NCBI GenBank assembly: GCA_025361995.1
Contig: JANYIP010000196.1
Location: forward strand, 1 to 12,307
DNA from: Streptomycetales bacterium
GTDB taxonomy: Bacteria; Actinomycetota; Actinomycetes; Prado026
Direction: 5' to 3'
Length of the DNA stretch: 12,307 nt
Shown here: positions 1 to 6,070 of the stretch, piece after piece
How the letters are laid out: every line of letters starts with the position of its first letter
How positions within the stretch are numbered: the first letter of the stretch is position 1
Position numbers and translations under genes: made by a program
Notes under the pieces: generated by a model
Databases searched by the model: none
What the model was told of the DNA's origin: nothing
The model's input: the letters and a program-made list of their open reading frames with translations, nothing else

Positions 1-48
1 CAGGCCGGCGAGGAAGACCTCGGACGGATCGACGAGGACGACGCGCAT
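1..48 (-). CDS. Response regulator, N-terminal fragment (cut by window edge)
   Basis: Only the first 16 codons are visible, starting at an ATG at 48-46 and reading MRVVLVDPSEVFLAGL before the sequence ends. A short hydrophobic beta strand followed by an acidic residue and then an 'E-x-F-x-x-G-L' helix is typical of the receiver domain of NarL/FixJ-type response regulators. The ATG lies three bases after the hpf stop codon, so the two genes are very likely co-transcribed and translationally coupled. From family knowledge, a LuxR/NarL-type regulator beside hpf and the mtrAB-lpqB block occurs in other actinomycetes. The output domain and the phosphorylated aspartate are outside the window, so this rests on the N-terminal strand and the context. 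Another Rossmann-like protein is possible. Confidence 0.5.
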   Translation of the reverse strand, partial: MRVVLVDPSEVFLAGL

Positions 49-51
49 AGG

Positions 52-648
52 TCAGCCGTCGACGTTCAGGTGGATGACGCCGTAGTCGTAAGCACGACGG
101 CGGTACACGACACTCGGCATGCGCGAGTCCTTGTCGACGAAGAGGAAGAAGTCGTGGCCGACGAGCTCCATCTCGTAGAGCGCCTGGTCCAGCGTCATGG
201 GCGCGGCCTCGTGCGCCTTCTCGCGCACGATCATCGGCCCGTCGTCGGGGACGTTCCACTGGTCGACATCGGTGTCGACGGACACGCCGGCGTAGCCGTC
301 GACGGTGGTTGCCTGGACCGGTGGCCCGGACTTCTCGTGCTTCTTCCAGTCGGTACGGCGGTCAGCCGCCCGCCGCAGGCGCGACTCGAGCTTGCCGATG
401 GCCACGTCGAAGGCGGCGAACTTGTCCTCAGCGTTGGCCTCAGCCCGGATCACCGGACCCCGCCCGCGACAGGTCAGCTCGACCCGGAACGCGCGGTCAG
501 CCAGCCGGGGGTTGAGCTCCTTGGACACCTCGACGTCCACCCGCTGCAGCCCAGGGTCGAGGCGCTCGACCTTGGCCAGCTTCTCGTGGGCGGTGCTGCG
601 GAACCGCTCCGAGACCTCCACATGACGGCTCTTGACGACGATGTCCAC
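52..648 (-). CDS. hpf: Long-form ribosome hibernation promoting factor
   Basis: This 198-residue protein matches the long HPF (RaiA/YfiA family) that pairs 70S ribosomes into inactive 100S dimers in stationary phase or stress. Residues 1-100 form the ribosome-binding beta-alpha domain, starting MDIVVKSRHVEVSERF and ending in the basic helix KLESRLRRAADRR. Residues 103-137 are a variable linker. Residues 138-196 are the C-terminal dimerisation domain, with the conserved 'MTLDQALYEMELVGHDFFLF' and 'VVYRRRAYDYGVIHL' segments. The start is a GTG at 648-646 preceded by a strong AGGAGG (659-654) with a 5-nt spacer. The gene follows comF after a 312-bp gap, so it probably also has its own promoter, and it overlaps closely with a downstream response-regulator gene. 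Family and start are both secure. Confidence 0.95.
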   Translation of the reverse strand: MDIVVKSRHVEVSERFRSTAHEKLAKVERLDPGLQRVDVEVSKELNPRLADRAFRVELTCRGRGPVIRAEANAEDKFAAFDVAIGKLESRLRRAADRRTDWKKHEKSGPPVQATTVDGYAGVSVDTDVDQWNVPDDGPMIVREKAHEAAPMTLDQALYEMELVGHDFFLFVDKDSRMPSVVYRRRAYDYGVIHLNVDG

Positions 649-653
649 TCAGA

Positions 654-659
654 CCTCCT
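654..659 (-). promoter_or_regulatory. Shine-Dalgarno site of hpf
   Basis: On the minus strand the sequence reads AGGAGG, five bases before the GTG start of hpf. It is the strongest ribosome binding site in the window and fixes the GTG at 648 as the start rather than in-frame alternatives. It suggests efficient translation of this stress factor despite the GTG codon. Confidence 0.85.
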
Positions 660-767
660 GCTCGTGACTCTCGGCGGACACCCATCCGGCCGACCTGGTC
701 TTCGACCCCACATCCGCCTGCTGGACGCCTCGCAGCGCTGGGCGCCACTACTACGTCTCTCCCGTAT

Positions 768-788
768 CGGTGGACATCGGATCCACCG
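768..788. repeat. 7-bp perfect inverted repeat upstream of hpf
   Basis: CGGTGGA (768-774) and TCCACCG (782-788) are exact reverse complements separated by seven bases. The centre lies about 130 bp upstream of the hpf start codon. The spacing of about 1.4 helical turns between arm centres fits a dimeric regulator's operator, and it could also form a small RNA hairpin in a long leader. There is no T-tract, so it does not look like an intrinsic terminator for comF. No known operator consensus is recognised. Confidence 0.5.
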
Positions 789-960
789 GCGAAGCAGGAC
801 TTACTTCTAAGCCGCACCGTGCTCGAGCGACGACAAGTCGCCTTACGTGGGCCGTTTTGCCTGCGACTGGCATCGGCTTGCCGGACGGGACCCTTGGAGA
901 AAACCCGAGGCGACCCGACGCGACGCAACCACGGACCCGGATGGGTGCCACGTCTCGACG

Positions 961-1701
961 CTAGCCCAGCCCACCACCAGCGTCGAGCCTGGCCGCCGAC
1001 CGCTTGGTCGTGGCTGCGACCACAGCCGCGCCGATCACCCGCACGCCAGCAGCCTGCAGCGCCCGCGTCGCCTCGCCCAGCGTGGCGCCCGTGGTGAGGA
1101 CGTCGTCGACCACGACGACTGCCCGCCCGTGGACGGCCGCGAGCCGTCGCGGAGCCACCTCCAAGGCTCCTGACAGGTTGGCGGCACGCTCGTGCGCCGA
1201 GAGCCCCGCCTGGTCCGCGACCCGCCTCCGGTGCCGCAGGACCGTTGCCACCCCAGCCGTGCGCTGGCCGACCCCGGACACCGCTGCCCTGGTCGTACGC
1301 AGCAAGGGGTCGTGGCCTCGGCTGCGCACCGTCGAGCGTCGCGACGGGACCGGGACGAGCAACGGGGCGGCTGCCGAACTCACACCCGCCCCGTCGATCG
1401 CCGCCTGGACCGCGGCGGCAAGGGCGCGCCCCAGCGGAGCCGCCAGCTCGAGCCGGGCGTGCTCCTTGTGGGCGTTCACGATCCGTGCCACTGCCAAGTC
1501 GTAGGCGGCGCTGGCGTACACCGGGGGAAGCCCGGGTGGCTCAGGGGTGGGGCGAACCCGCTGCGGCGGTCCACGCAGCGCCGCCGCGCACCTGCGGCAC
1601 AGCCAGCAGCCAGCCGTGCGGCAGCCTGCGCAGGTCTGCGGCAGCGAGAGGTCGAGCAGGGCCACCGCGACCGCGCGGAACCCGGACCAAGGAGTCGTCA
1701 T
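961..1701 (-). CDS. comF: ComF family phosphoribosyltransferase-like protein
   Basis: A 246-residue protein with two parts. Residues 24-38 hold a zinc-ribbon-like Cys pattern, C24-x2-C27 and C35-x2-C38, as in ComF proteins. Residues 115-230 form a type I phosphoribosyltransferase domain. The PRPP-binding loop VVVVDDVLTTGAT is at 196-208, and the ComF hallmarks 'PVPSRRSTVRSRGHDPL' (118-133) and 'DQAGLSAHERAANLSGAL' (163-180) are present. ComF supports DNA uptake in naturally competent bacteria, but most actinobacteria carrying it have no demonstrated competence and its substrate is unknown. I chose the ATG at 1701 because it puts the Cys motif at the usual distance from the N terminus. An in-frame GTG at 1782 would add 27 residues of low-complexity sequence, lacks a ribosome binding site and would cover the repeats at 1752-1779. 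The start is therefore moderately sure and the family very sure. Confidence 0.88.
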   Translation of the reverse strand: MTTPWSGFRAVAVALLDLSLPQTCAGCRTAGCWLCRRCAAALRGPPQRVRPTPEPPGLPPVYASAAYDLAVARIVNAHKEHARLELAAPLGRALAAAVQAAIDGAGVSSAAAPLLVPVPSRRSTVRSRGHDPLLRTTRAAVSGVGQRTAGVATVLRHRRRVADQAGLSAHERAANLSGALEVAPRRLAAVHGRAVVVVDDVLTTGATLGEATRALQAAGVRVIGAAVVAATTKRSAARLDAGGGLG

Positions 1702-1751
1702 CGCTCGAGTCTTGACGGCGGCGGCGCGCCCCGCCCCGCCCCGGTGCTCAG

Positions 1752-1779
1752 CTGTGGATGACGGACCCCTGTGGATGAC
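1752..1779. repeat. 11-bp direct repeat with two near-consensus DnaA boxes
   Basis: CTGTGGATGAC occurs at 1752-1762 and again at 1769-1779, a 17-bp period. Each copy contains TGTGGATGA, the reverse complement of TCATCCACA, one base away from the classical DnaA box TTATCCACA. The repeats sit in the 111-bp interval between the lpqB stop and the chosen comF start. The 17-bp period is not a multiple of three, so the copies do not encode a repeated peptide, which argues for a DNA-level role. DnaA binding is an inference only. Confidence 0.55.
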
Positions 1780-1812
1780 CACCCGGTGAAGGACGACCGC
1801 GCACAGGACCTG

Positions 1813-3603
1813 TCAGCCCGGGTACGACGGGGACAGGCCCTCGGTGATGAACGACCAGCCGCCGGGGAGGTATCCGTAGACCTTGCCGTCCGACGTGGAG
1901 ACCAGGATCTCCTGGCCGGGAGCCGCGGTGACGGAGATGATCCCGGTCGAGGCGTCTGACGACGAGGCGATCGGACCCAGCGACGAGACGGACGAGCCGG
2001 CCAGGTCGATCGTCACGGGTTCCTCCGCCCCACCGGGCGCCTGCCGGCCGAGCACGACCAGCTGGTCGGCCGAGAGCCAGGCCACGTCGGTCACGTCCGC
2101 GAACGGTGTGCTGATCGGCCGGAAGTCGGACAGCGACACGTCAGGCTCACCCCGCTGCTCGACCGTCCCGATGTACACCCCGGCGGTGGTCGCCCCGTCC
2201 GGCTTCAGGACCATCACCGCCCGGACGCCGTCGCGGGCGATCCGCAGCGCCAGCACCTGGCCGGCCGGCAGCTTCGGCAGGGCCACCTGCTTGGCCGCCG
2301 AAACCGGCAGGTCCATCCACGCGACGGGCCCGGTCGGGCGCTGATCCACGGTCCACACGACGCCGAAGCGATCCCATGAGGGCGCCGTCAGGGCCACTCC
2401 GGTGACCGCCGCCGCAGCTGGCTTCACCGCCGCCGCCACGGTGGACACGAAGAGCTTGTGGCCGTCCTTGTCGAGTCCTGCGACCTGCCGCTGGTCGAAG
2501 GACAGACCGGGCCGGTACAGCCGGAACGTCCCGTCGCCCAACGGACCGGGCAGCTGTCGCGGCTTGTCGGAGGCCAGTATGCCGAGGGGCCCCTTCTCGG
2601 TGCTGAATACGGCGGCCGGGTTGGGCAACGTCTGGCCGTCCGGGTCGTACTGCTGCCAGGCGTCCCAGCGCTGCGACGGCGCGCCACCGGGAACCCGCAG
2701 CGGGATCCCGCCGACGGTGATGGCCACCCCGTTGACGCCCAGGCTGTGCAGCTGCTTGAGCGTCCACACGAACTGGGCCGACATCCCTACCGGGTCCGGC
2801 GGGGTCGCCGAGGCCGCGGCCAGGCTCAGCTGGATCTCGACGATGCCGTTGGTGGGATCGATCGGGGCCGAGTCGACGAGGAGCTTGGTCCCGGTGGGAA
2901 CGGCGGTGTGCACGGCCGGAGCGAGCCAAGCGGTAGGACCGGCGATCACCGCCTTGACGAGTGCCGTGGACGTACCCAGGCCGACCGGAACCAGGATCTG
3001 GTTCGGTACCAGGATCTGCGAGGTCGGGTCGAGGAAGTACACGTCGAAAGCGCGGTAGTTGCGGTCGCGGTCCTGCGCGGTGAGGAACAACCCGGGGGGC
3101 GGGTTCGCGATCCGCCACTGGCCGGCGACCTTCTTCAACGCGAACGGGAACGTGAGGGACGTGTCGGTCGCGGCGTCGGTGTACTCCCCGGTCGGGCTGA
3201 TCACACCGAGCTGGGTCGCGGTCAGGTCGACCTCGGCCGGACCGTTCTGCTTGTACAGGTCCGCGGTGGGGTCGATCGCGTAGACCGTGGTCTTGGCGGC
3301 CAGCGGGTTCCAGGTCTTGGACACGTCAGGGGTGAGGAACTTCCGCGCCACCGCGTGGTCGTTGGCGAAGGACGCCGACGCGAACAGGAAGCCGACGACG
3401 ATCGCCAGCGGCGAGTCTCCGGGCTTCGGCGGCTGGGCGATGCTCTGGGTGACCGGGCCCTCCTGGGCCACCACGATCGCGGCCCCCTGGTGCACGGGTC
3501 CGGACGTCGGGATGCCCGAGCAGCCTGCGAGCATCACCGCGGCGGAGCCCGCCGCGAGCACCCGGAGCAGCCGGTGACGCTGTCCTTGCTGAGCTTCACG
3601 CAT
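1813..3603 (-). CDS. lpqB: Lipoprotein LpqB, MtrB-associated
   Basis: A 596-residue lipoprotein. The N terminus has basic residues, a hydrophobic stretch and the lipobox L25-A-G-C28, followed by 'SGIPTSGPV', typical of LpqB. Residues about 205-305 form a GerMN-type domain (from 'ILVPVGLGTSTALVKAVIAG' to 'GVAITVGGIPLRVPG'). The remainder, to 596, is a beta-propeller-like region with repeated strand patterns. In mycobacteria LpqB interacts with the sensor domain of MtrB and tunes MtrA phosphorylation, cell-wall metabolism and division; it is anchored outside the membrane. The ATG at 3603 is chosen over the upstream GTG at 3624. It has GGAG (3612-3609) five bases upstream, and it overlaps the mtrB stop by 8 nt, giving translational coupling. 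It follows mtrB directly, as in other actinobacteria. Confidence 0.95.
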   Translation of the reverse strand: MREAQQGQRHRLLRVLAAGSAAVMLAGCSGIPTSGPVHQGAAIVVAQEGPVTQSIAQPPKPGDSPLAIVVGFLFASASFANDHAVARKFLTPDVSKTWNPLAAKTTVYAIDPTADLYKQNGPAEVDLTATQLGVISPTGEYTDAATDTSLTFPFALKKVAGQWRIANPPPGLFLTAQDRDRNYRAFDVYFLDPTSQILVPNQILVPVGLGTSTALVKAVIAGPTAWLAPAVHTAVPTGTKLLVDSAPIDPTNGIVEIQLSLAAASATPPDPVGMSAQFVWTLKQLHSLGVNGVAITVGGIPLRVPGGAPSQRWDAWQQYDPDGQTLPNPAAVFSTEKGPLGILASDKPRQLPGPLGDGTFRLYRPGLSFDQRQVAGLDKDGHKLFVSTVAAAVKPAAAAVTGVALTAPSWDRFGVVWTVDQRPTGPVAWMDLPVSAAKQVALPKLPAGQVLALRIARDGVRAVMVLKPDGATTAGVYIGTVEQRGEPDVSLSDFRPISTPFADVTDVAWLSADQLVVLGRQAPGGAEEPVTIDLAGSSVSSLGPIASSSDASTGIISVTAAPGQEILVSTSDGKVYGYLPGGWSFITEGLSPSYPG

Positions 3604-5251
3604 CCTGGCTCCGCGGGCGTGCACCGACGGAGAGCGGGACCCGGCGCCCGACCCGTGCGTCGGCCGGCTCGAGCTCCATCGGCGAGCTGGTCAGCTCGGC
3701 CCGGGCCCGGCGCGGCAGCGTCAGCCGGAAGTGCGCGCCGTCACCGGGCTGACCCCATGCCTCGAGCCACCCCCCGTGCAGCCGGGCATCCTCCAGCGCG
3801 ATCGCCAGACCGAGGCCGGTGCCACCGGTGGTCCGGGCCCGGGCCGGGTCGGCGCGCCAGAACCTGTTGAACACCAACGACGCCTCGCCGGGGCGCAGGC
3901 CAACCCCGTGGTCGCGGACGCCCACCGAAACCGCGTCGTCGTCACAGGCCACGCGTACGTCGACCGGGCGTCCCTCGGCGTGCTCGATGGCGTTGACGAG
4001 CAGGTTGCGCAGCACCCGCTCGACGCGTCGCGGGTCCGCCTCGACCAGGCACCGGTCCTCCGGAGCCGCGATCCGGACCTCGGTCTCCTTGCGCTCGGCC
4101 AGCGGCTCCGCCGCCTCGACCACCCGGCGCACGATCTCGCGCACGTCGACGGGCTCCACGTCCAGGACCGCAGCTCCGGCGTCGTACCGGCTGATCTCCA
4201 GCAGGTCGGTCAGCAGGGCCTCGAATCGGTCCAGCTGGGTCTGCAGCAGCTCGGCCGAGCGCGAGGTGGCCGGATCGAAGTCGCCCCGGGCCTCGTGCAG
4301 GATGTCGGCGGCCATCCGGACCGTCGTCAGCGGGGTACGCAGCTCGTGCGAGACGTCGGAGACGAAGCGGCGCTGGACCCGGGAGAGGTCCTCGAGCTGG
4401 CGGATCTGCCGCTGCAGCGAGCCGGCCATCTGGTTGAAGGAGGTCGCGAGCCGGGCGAGGTCGTCGTCGCCTTGCACGGCCATCCGTTCCTCCAGCCGCC
4501 CGGAGGAGAATCGCTCGGCAGTCCTGGCTGCCATCCGTACGGGCGTGACGACCTGGCGGGTGACCAGCCAGGAGATCGCCGCCAGCAGGAGGATCAGTGC
4601 CAGGCCGGCGACGAGCAGCAGCCGCTGCACGAGCTGCAGGGTGTCCTGCTCCTGGGTGAGCGGGAAGAGGTAGTACAGCTCGAACGCGCCCAGCCCGGGC
4701 ACGGTCAGGGGCGCCCCGATCGCCAGCCCCGGCACTGACGGGCTGCTGCCGTTCTCGTACTGGATCCGGGTGTACGTGTAGGACTGGCTCTGGCTGGTGG
4801 GCACCACCGCACGCAGCTTGCTCGGGACGCTGCTGGCGAGTACGGCGTACGAGCTGAACTCGGGCTGGAAGACGGCCGAACCGCTGCCGAGGAGGACCAC
4901 CTCGTAGAGGTGCTCAGGTCCGGCCCGGTTGGCGAGCTCCGAGGTGATCTGGTCGAGCAGTCCGAAGTCCGACGCCGGCCCGGTCAGGTCGTTCGCCTCG
5001 ATCTGGCTGCGCGCATCGGAGAGCCCGGCCCGGGCCTCGTCCAGCGCGGACCGCTGCTTGGCGTCGAGGAGGCCGGCTGTGACCCGGGTCAGCAGCAGGT
5101 AGCCGAGCACGGCCACGACCGTCGCAGACAGCACCAGGGTGGTCAGCACCACTCGCAGGTGCAGGGAGCGTCGCCAGCCGTACCCGATGCGGCCGAAGAA
5201 CCTGCCGGTGGCCCGGCGGGCCCGGAAGGCGGTGAGACCGAGGCTGCTCAT
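3596..5251 (-). CDS. mtrB: Sensor histidine kinase MtrB
   Basis: A 551-residue membrane sensor kinase, the partner of MtrA. Two transmembrane helices at about 33-55 and 209-231 flank an extracytoplasmic sensor region of some 150 residues. A HAMP linker follows (about 231-283). The dimerisation helix carries the phosphoacceptor His302 in SHELRTP. The ATPase domain shows the N box NLLVNAIEH (416-424), G1 DHGVGL (447-452), F box FNRFWR (461-466) and G2 GGTGLGLAI (476-484). All catalytic motifs are intact. A tail of about 35 residues after the kinase domain (515-551) is polar and probably disordered; mycobacterial MtrB is of similar overall length. The ATG at 5251 lies 15 nt after the mtrA stop with only a weak GAAG upstream, so translation likely depends on coupling. 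MtrAB controls cell division, peptidoglycan hydrolases and osmotic responses in actinobacteria. Confidence 0.96.
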   Translation of the reverse strand: MSSLGLTAFRARRATGRFFGRIGYGWRRSLHLRVVLTTLVLSATVVAVLGYLLLTRVTAGLLDAKQRSALDEARAGLSDARSQIEANDLTGPASDFGLLDQITSELANRAGPEHLYEVVLLGSGSAVFQPEFSSYAVLASSVPSKLRAVVPTSQSQSYTYTRIQYENGSSPSVPGLAIGAPLTVPGLGAFELYYLFPLTQEQDTLQLVQRLLLVAGLALILLLAAISWLVTRQVVTPVRMAARTAERFSSGRLEERMAVQGDDDLARLATSFNQMAGSLQRQIRQLEDLSRVQRRFVSDVSHELRTPLTTVRMAADILHEARGDFDPATSRSAELLQTQLDRFEALLTDLLEISRYDAGAAVLDVEPVDVREIVRRVVEAAEPLAERKETEVRIAAPEDRCLVEADPRRVERVLRNLLVNAIEHAEGRPVDVRVACDDDAVSVGVRDHGVGLRPGEASLVFNRFWRADPARARTTGGTGLGLAIALEDARLHGGWLEAWGQPGDGAHFRLTLPRRARAELTSSPMELEPADARVGRRVPLSVGARPRSQDA

Positions 5252-5266
5252 GACGACTTCAGCGTC

Positions 5267-5962
5267 TCACGCCGAGTTCGGGCTGCCCGCCTTGTAGCCG
5301 ACGCCGCGGACGGTCACCACGATCTCCGGCTTCTCCGGGTCCTGCTCGATCTTGGAGCGCAGCCGCTGGACGTGCACGTTGACCAGCCGGGTGTCTGCCG
5401 CGTGCCGGTACCCCCAGACCTGCTCGAGGAGCACCTCGCGGGTGAACACCTGCCACGGCTTGCGGGCCAGGGCGACCAGCAGGTCGAACTCCAGCGGGGT
5501 CAGGTTGATCGGCTGGCCGTGCCGGGTGACCACGTGCCCCGCGACGTCGATGGCGAGGTCCCCGATCTCGAGCCGCTCGGGCGCCGGCGTGCTCTCGCGC
5601 CGCAGCCGGGTCCGGACGCGGGCGACGAGCTCCTTGGGCTTGAAAGGCTTGATGATGTAGTCGTCGGCGCCGGACTCGAGCCCGAGCACGATGTCGACGG
5701 TGTCGCTCTTGGCCGTCAACATCACGATCGGGACCCCGGACTCGGCGCGGATCTGCCGGCAGACATCGATCCCACCCATCCCGGGAAGCATCAGGTCGAG
5801 CAGGACGAGGTCGGGCTTGGCCTCGCGGAACACCCCCATCGCCCGCACGCCGTCCGCGCAGAACACAGGCTCGAAACCCTCGCCGCGCAGAACGATGCCG
5901 AGCATCTCCGCGAGCGCCGGGTCGTCGTCGACCACCAACACGCGTGCCTTCATACCCCTCAT
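5267..5962 (-). CDS. mtrA: Response regulator MtrA (OmpR/PhoB family)
   Basis: A 231-residue response regulator. The receiver domain (about 5-120) has the acidic pocket D12-D14, the phosphorylation site D56 in LVLLDLMLPG, T83 in MLTAK, and Y102/K105 in DDYIIKPFKP. The winged-helix output domain (about 135-230) includes 'LTPLEFDLLVALARKPWQVFTREVLLEQVWGYRHAADTRLVNVHVQRLRSKIE' features; the run through VRGVGYKAG is diagnostic of MtrA. Three starts are possible (5992, 5962, 5953). I chose the ATG at 5962 because AGGGG (5974-5970) lies 7 nt upstream and the resulting MRGMKARVLVVDDD aligns residue for residue with the N terminus I recall for mycobacterial MtrA, placing the phospho-Asp at 56 as there. 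It heads the mtrA-mtrB-lpqB operon and is divergent from the MoxR-cluster operon across 108 bp. Confidence 0.97.
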   Translation of the reverse strand: MRGMKARVLVVDDDPALAEMLGIVLRGEGFEPVFCADGVRAMGVFREAKPDLVLLDLMLPGMGGIDVCRQIRAESGVPIVMLTAKSDTVDIVLGLESGADDYIIKPFKPKELVARVRTRLRRESTPAPERLEIGDLAIDVAGHVVTRHGQPINLTPLEFDLLVALARKPWQVFTREVLLEQVWGYRHAADTRLVNVHVQRLRSKIEQDPEKPEIVVTVRGVGYKAGSPNSA

Positions 5963-6070
5963 CGTCGCACCCCTGCGGGCCCTGCGTGCCACGATGGACC
6001 GGTTCGCTCCGGGTACGCAGCCCGGCTGCGACGCGCGGGTCCTTCATACGTGGTCCGACTGGGGGTAGGG
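5963..6070. promoter_or_regulatory. Divergent promoter region between mtrA and the MoxR-cluster operon
   Basis: These 108 bp must start transcription in both directions unless promoters lie inside genes. On the plus side GGGGG (6061-6065) sits 5 nt before the ATG at 6071; on the minus side AGGGG (5974-5970) serves mtrA. A perfect inverted repeat CGCAGC-CCG-GCTGCG lies at 6016-6030, near the middle. I see no clear consensus -35/-10 pair on either strand; TATGAA on the minus strand (within 6043-6050) is the most promoter-like hexamer. The repeat could be an operator affecting both directions, which is inference. Confidence 0.6.

Larger units (their letters stand above)
649..960 (-). promoter_or_regulatory. 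hpf upstream region (312 bp, no gene)
   Basis: No convincing coding region lies between the comF stop and the hpf start. Open frames here have no family resemblance and overlap real genes as shadows. The stretch probably holds the hpf promoter. I see no consensus -35/-10 pair at correct spacing on the minus strand; the nearest candidate, TTGTCG at 836-831 and TAGAAG at 809-804, has a 21-nt spacer, too long for a standard housekeeping promoter. The notable structure is the inverted repeat at 768-788, annotated separately. Confidence 0.5.

Noticed and set aside
801..836. Candidate housekeeping promoter for hpf (TTGTCG ... TAGAAG on the minus strand)
   Set aside because: The spacer is 21 nt, too long for a normal promoter, and the -10 match is weak; not strong enough to annotate as a promoter.
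1702..1782. N-terminal extension of comF to the GTG at 1782
   Set aside because: There is no ribosome binding site, the extra residues are low complexity, and the interval contains a non-triplet direct repeat better read as non-coding.
2458..3870. Plus-strand 470-codon open frame opposite lpqB and mtrB
   Set aside because: It is a shadow of the clearly identified lpqB and mtrB; the translation is Arg/Gly/Asp-rich with no recognisable domain.
5963..5992. N-terminal extension of mtrA to 5992
   Set aside because: It adds an Arg/Ala-rich stretch not found in MtrA proteins; the ATG at 5962 has AGGGG at 7-nt spacing and matches the family N terminus.
4910..6070. Long plus-strand open frame upstream of the membrane protein start
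   Set aside because: It is antisense to mtrB and mtrA, has low-complexity composition typical of high-GC shadow frames, and the membrane-protein family begins at the ATG at 6071 with a good ribosome binding site.
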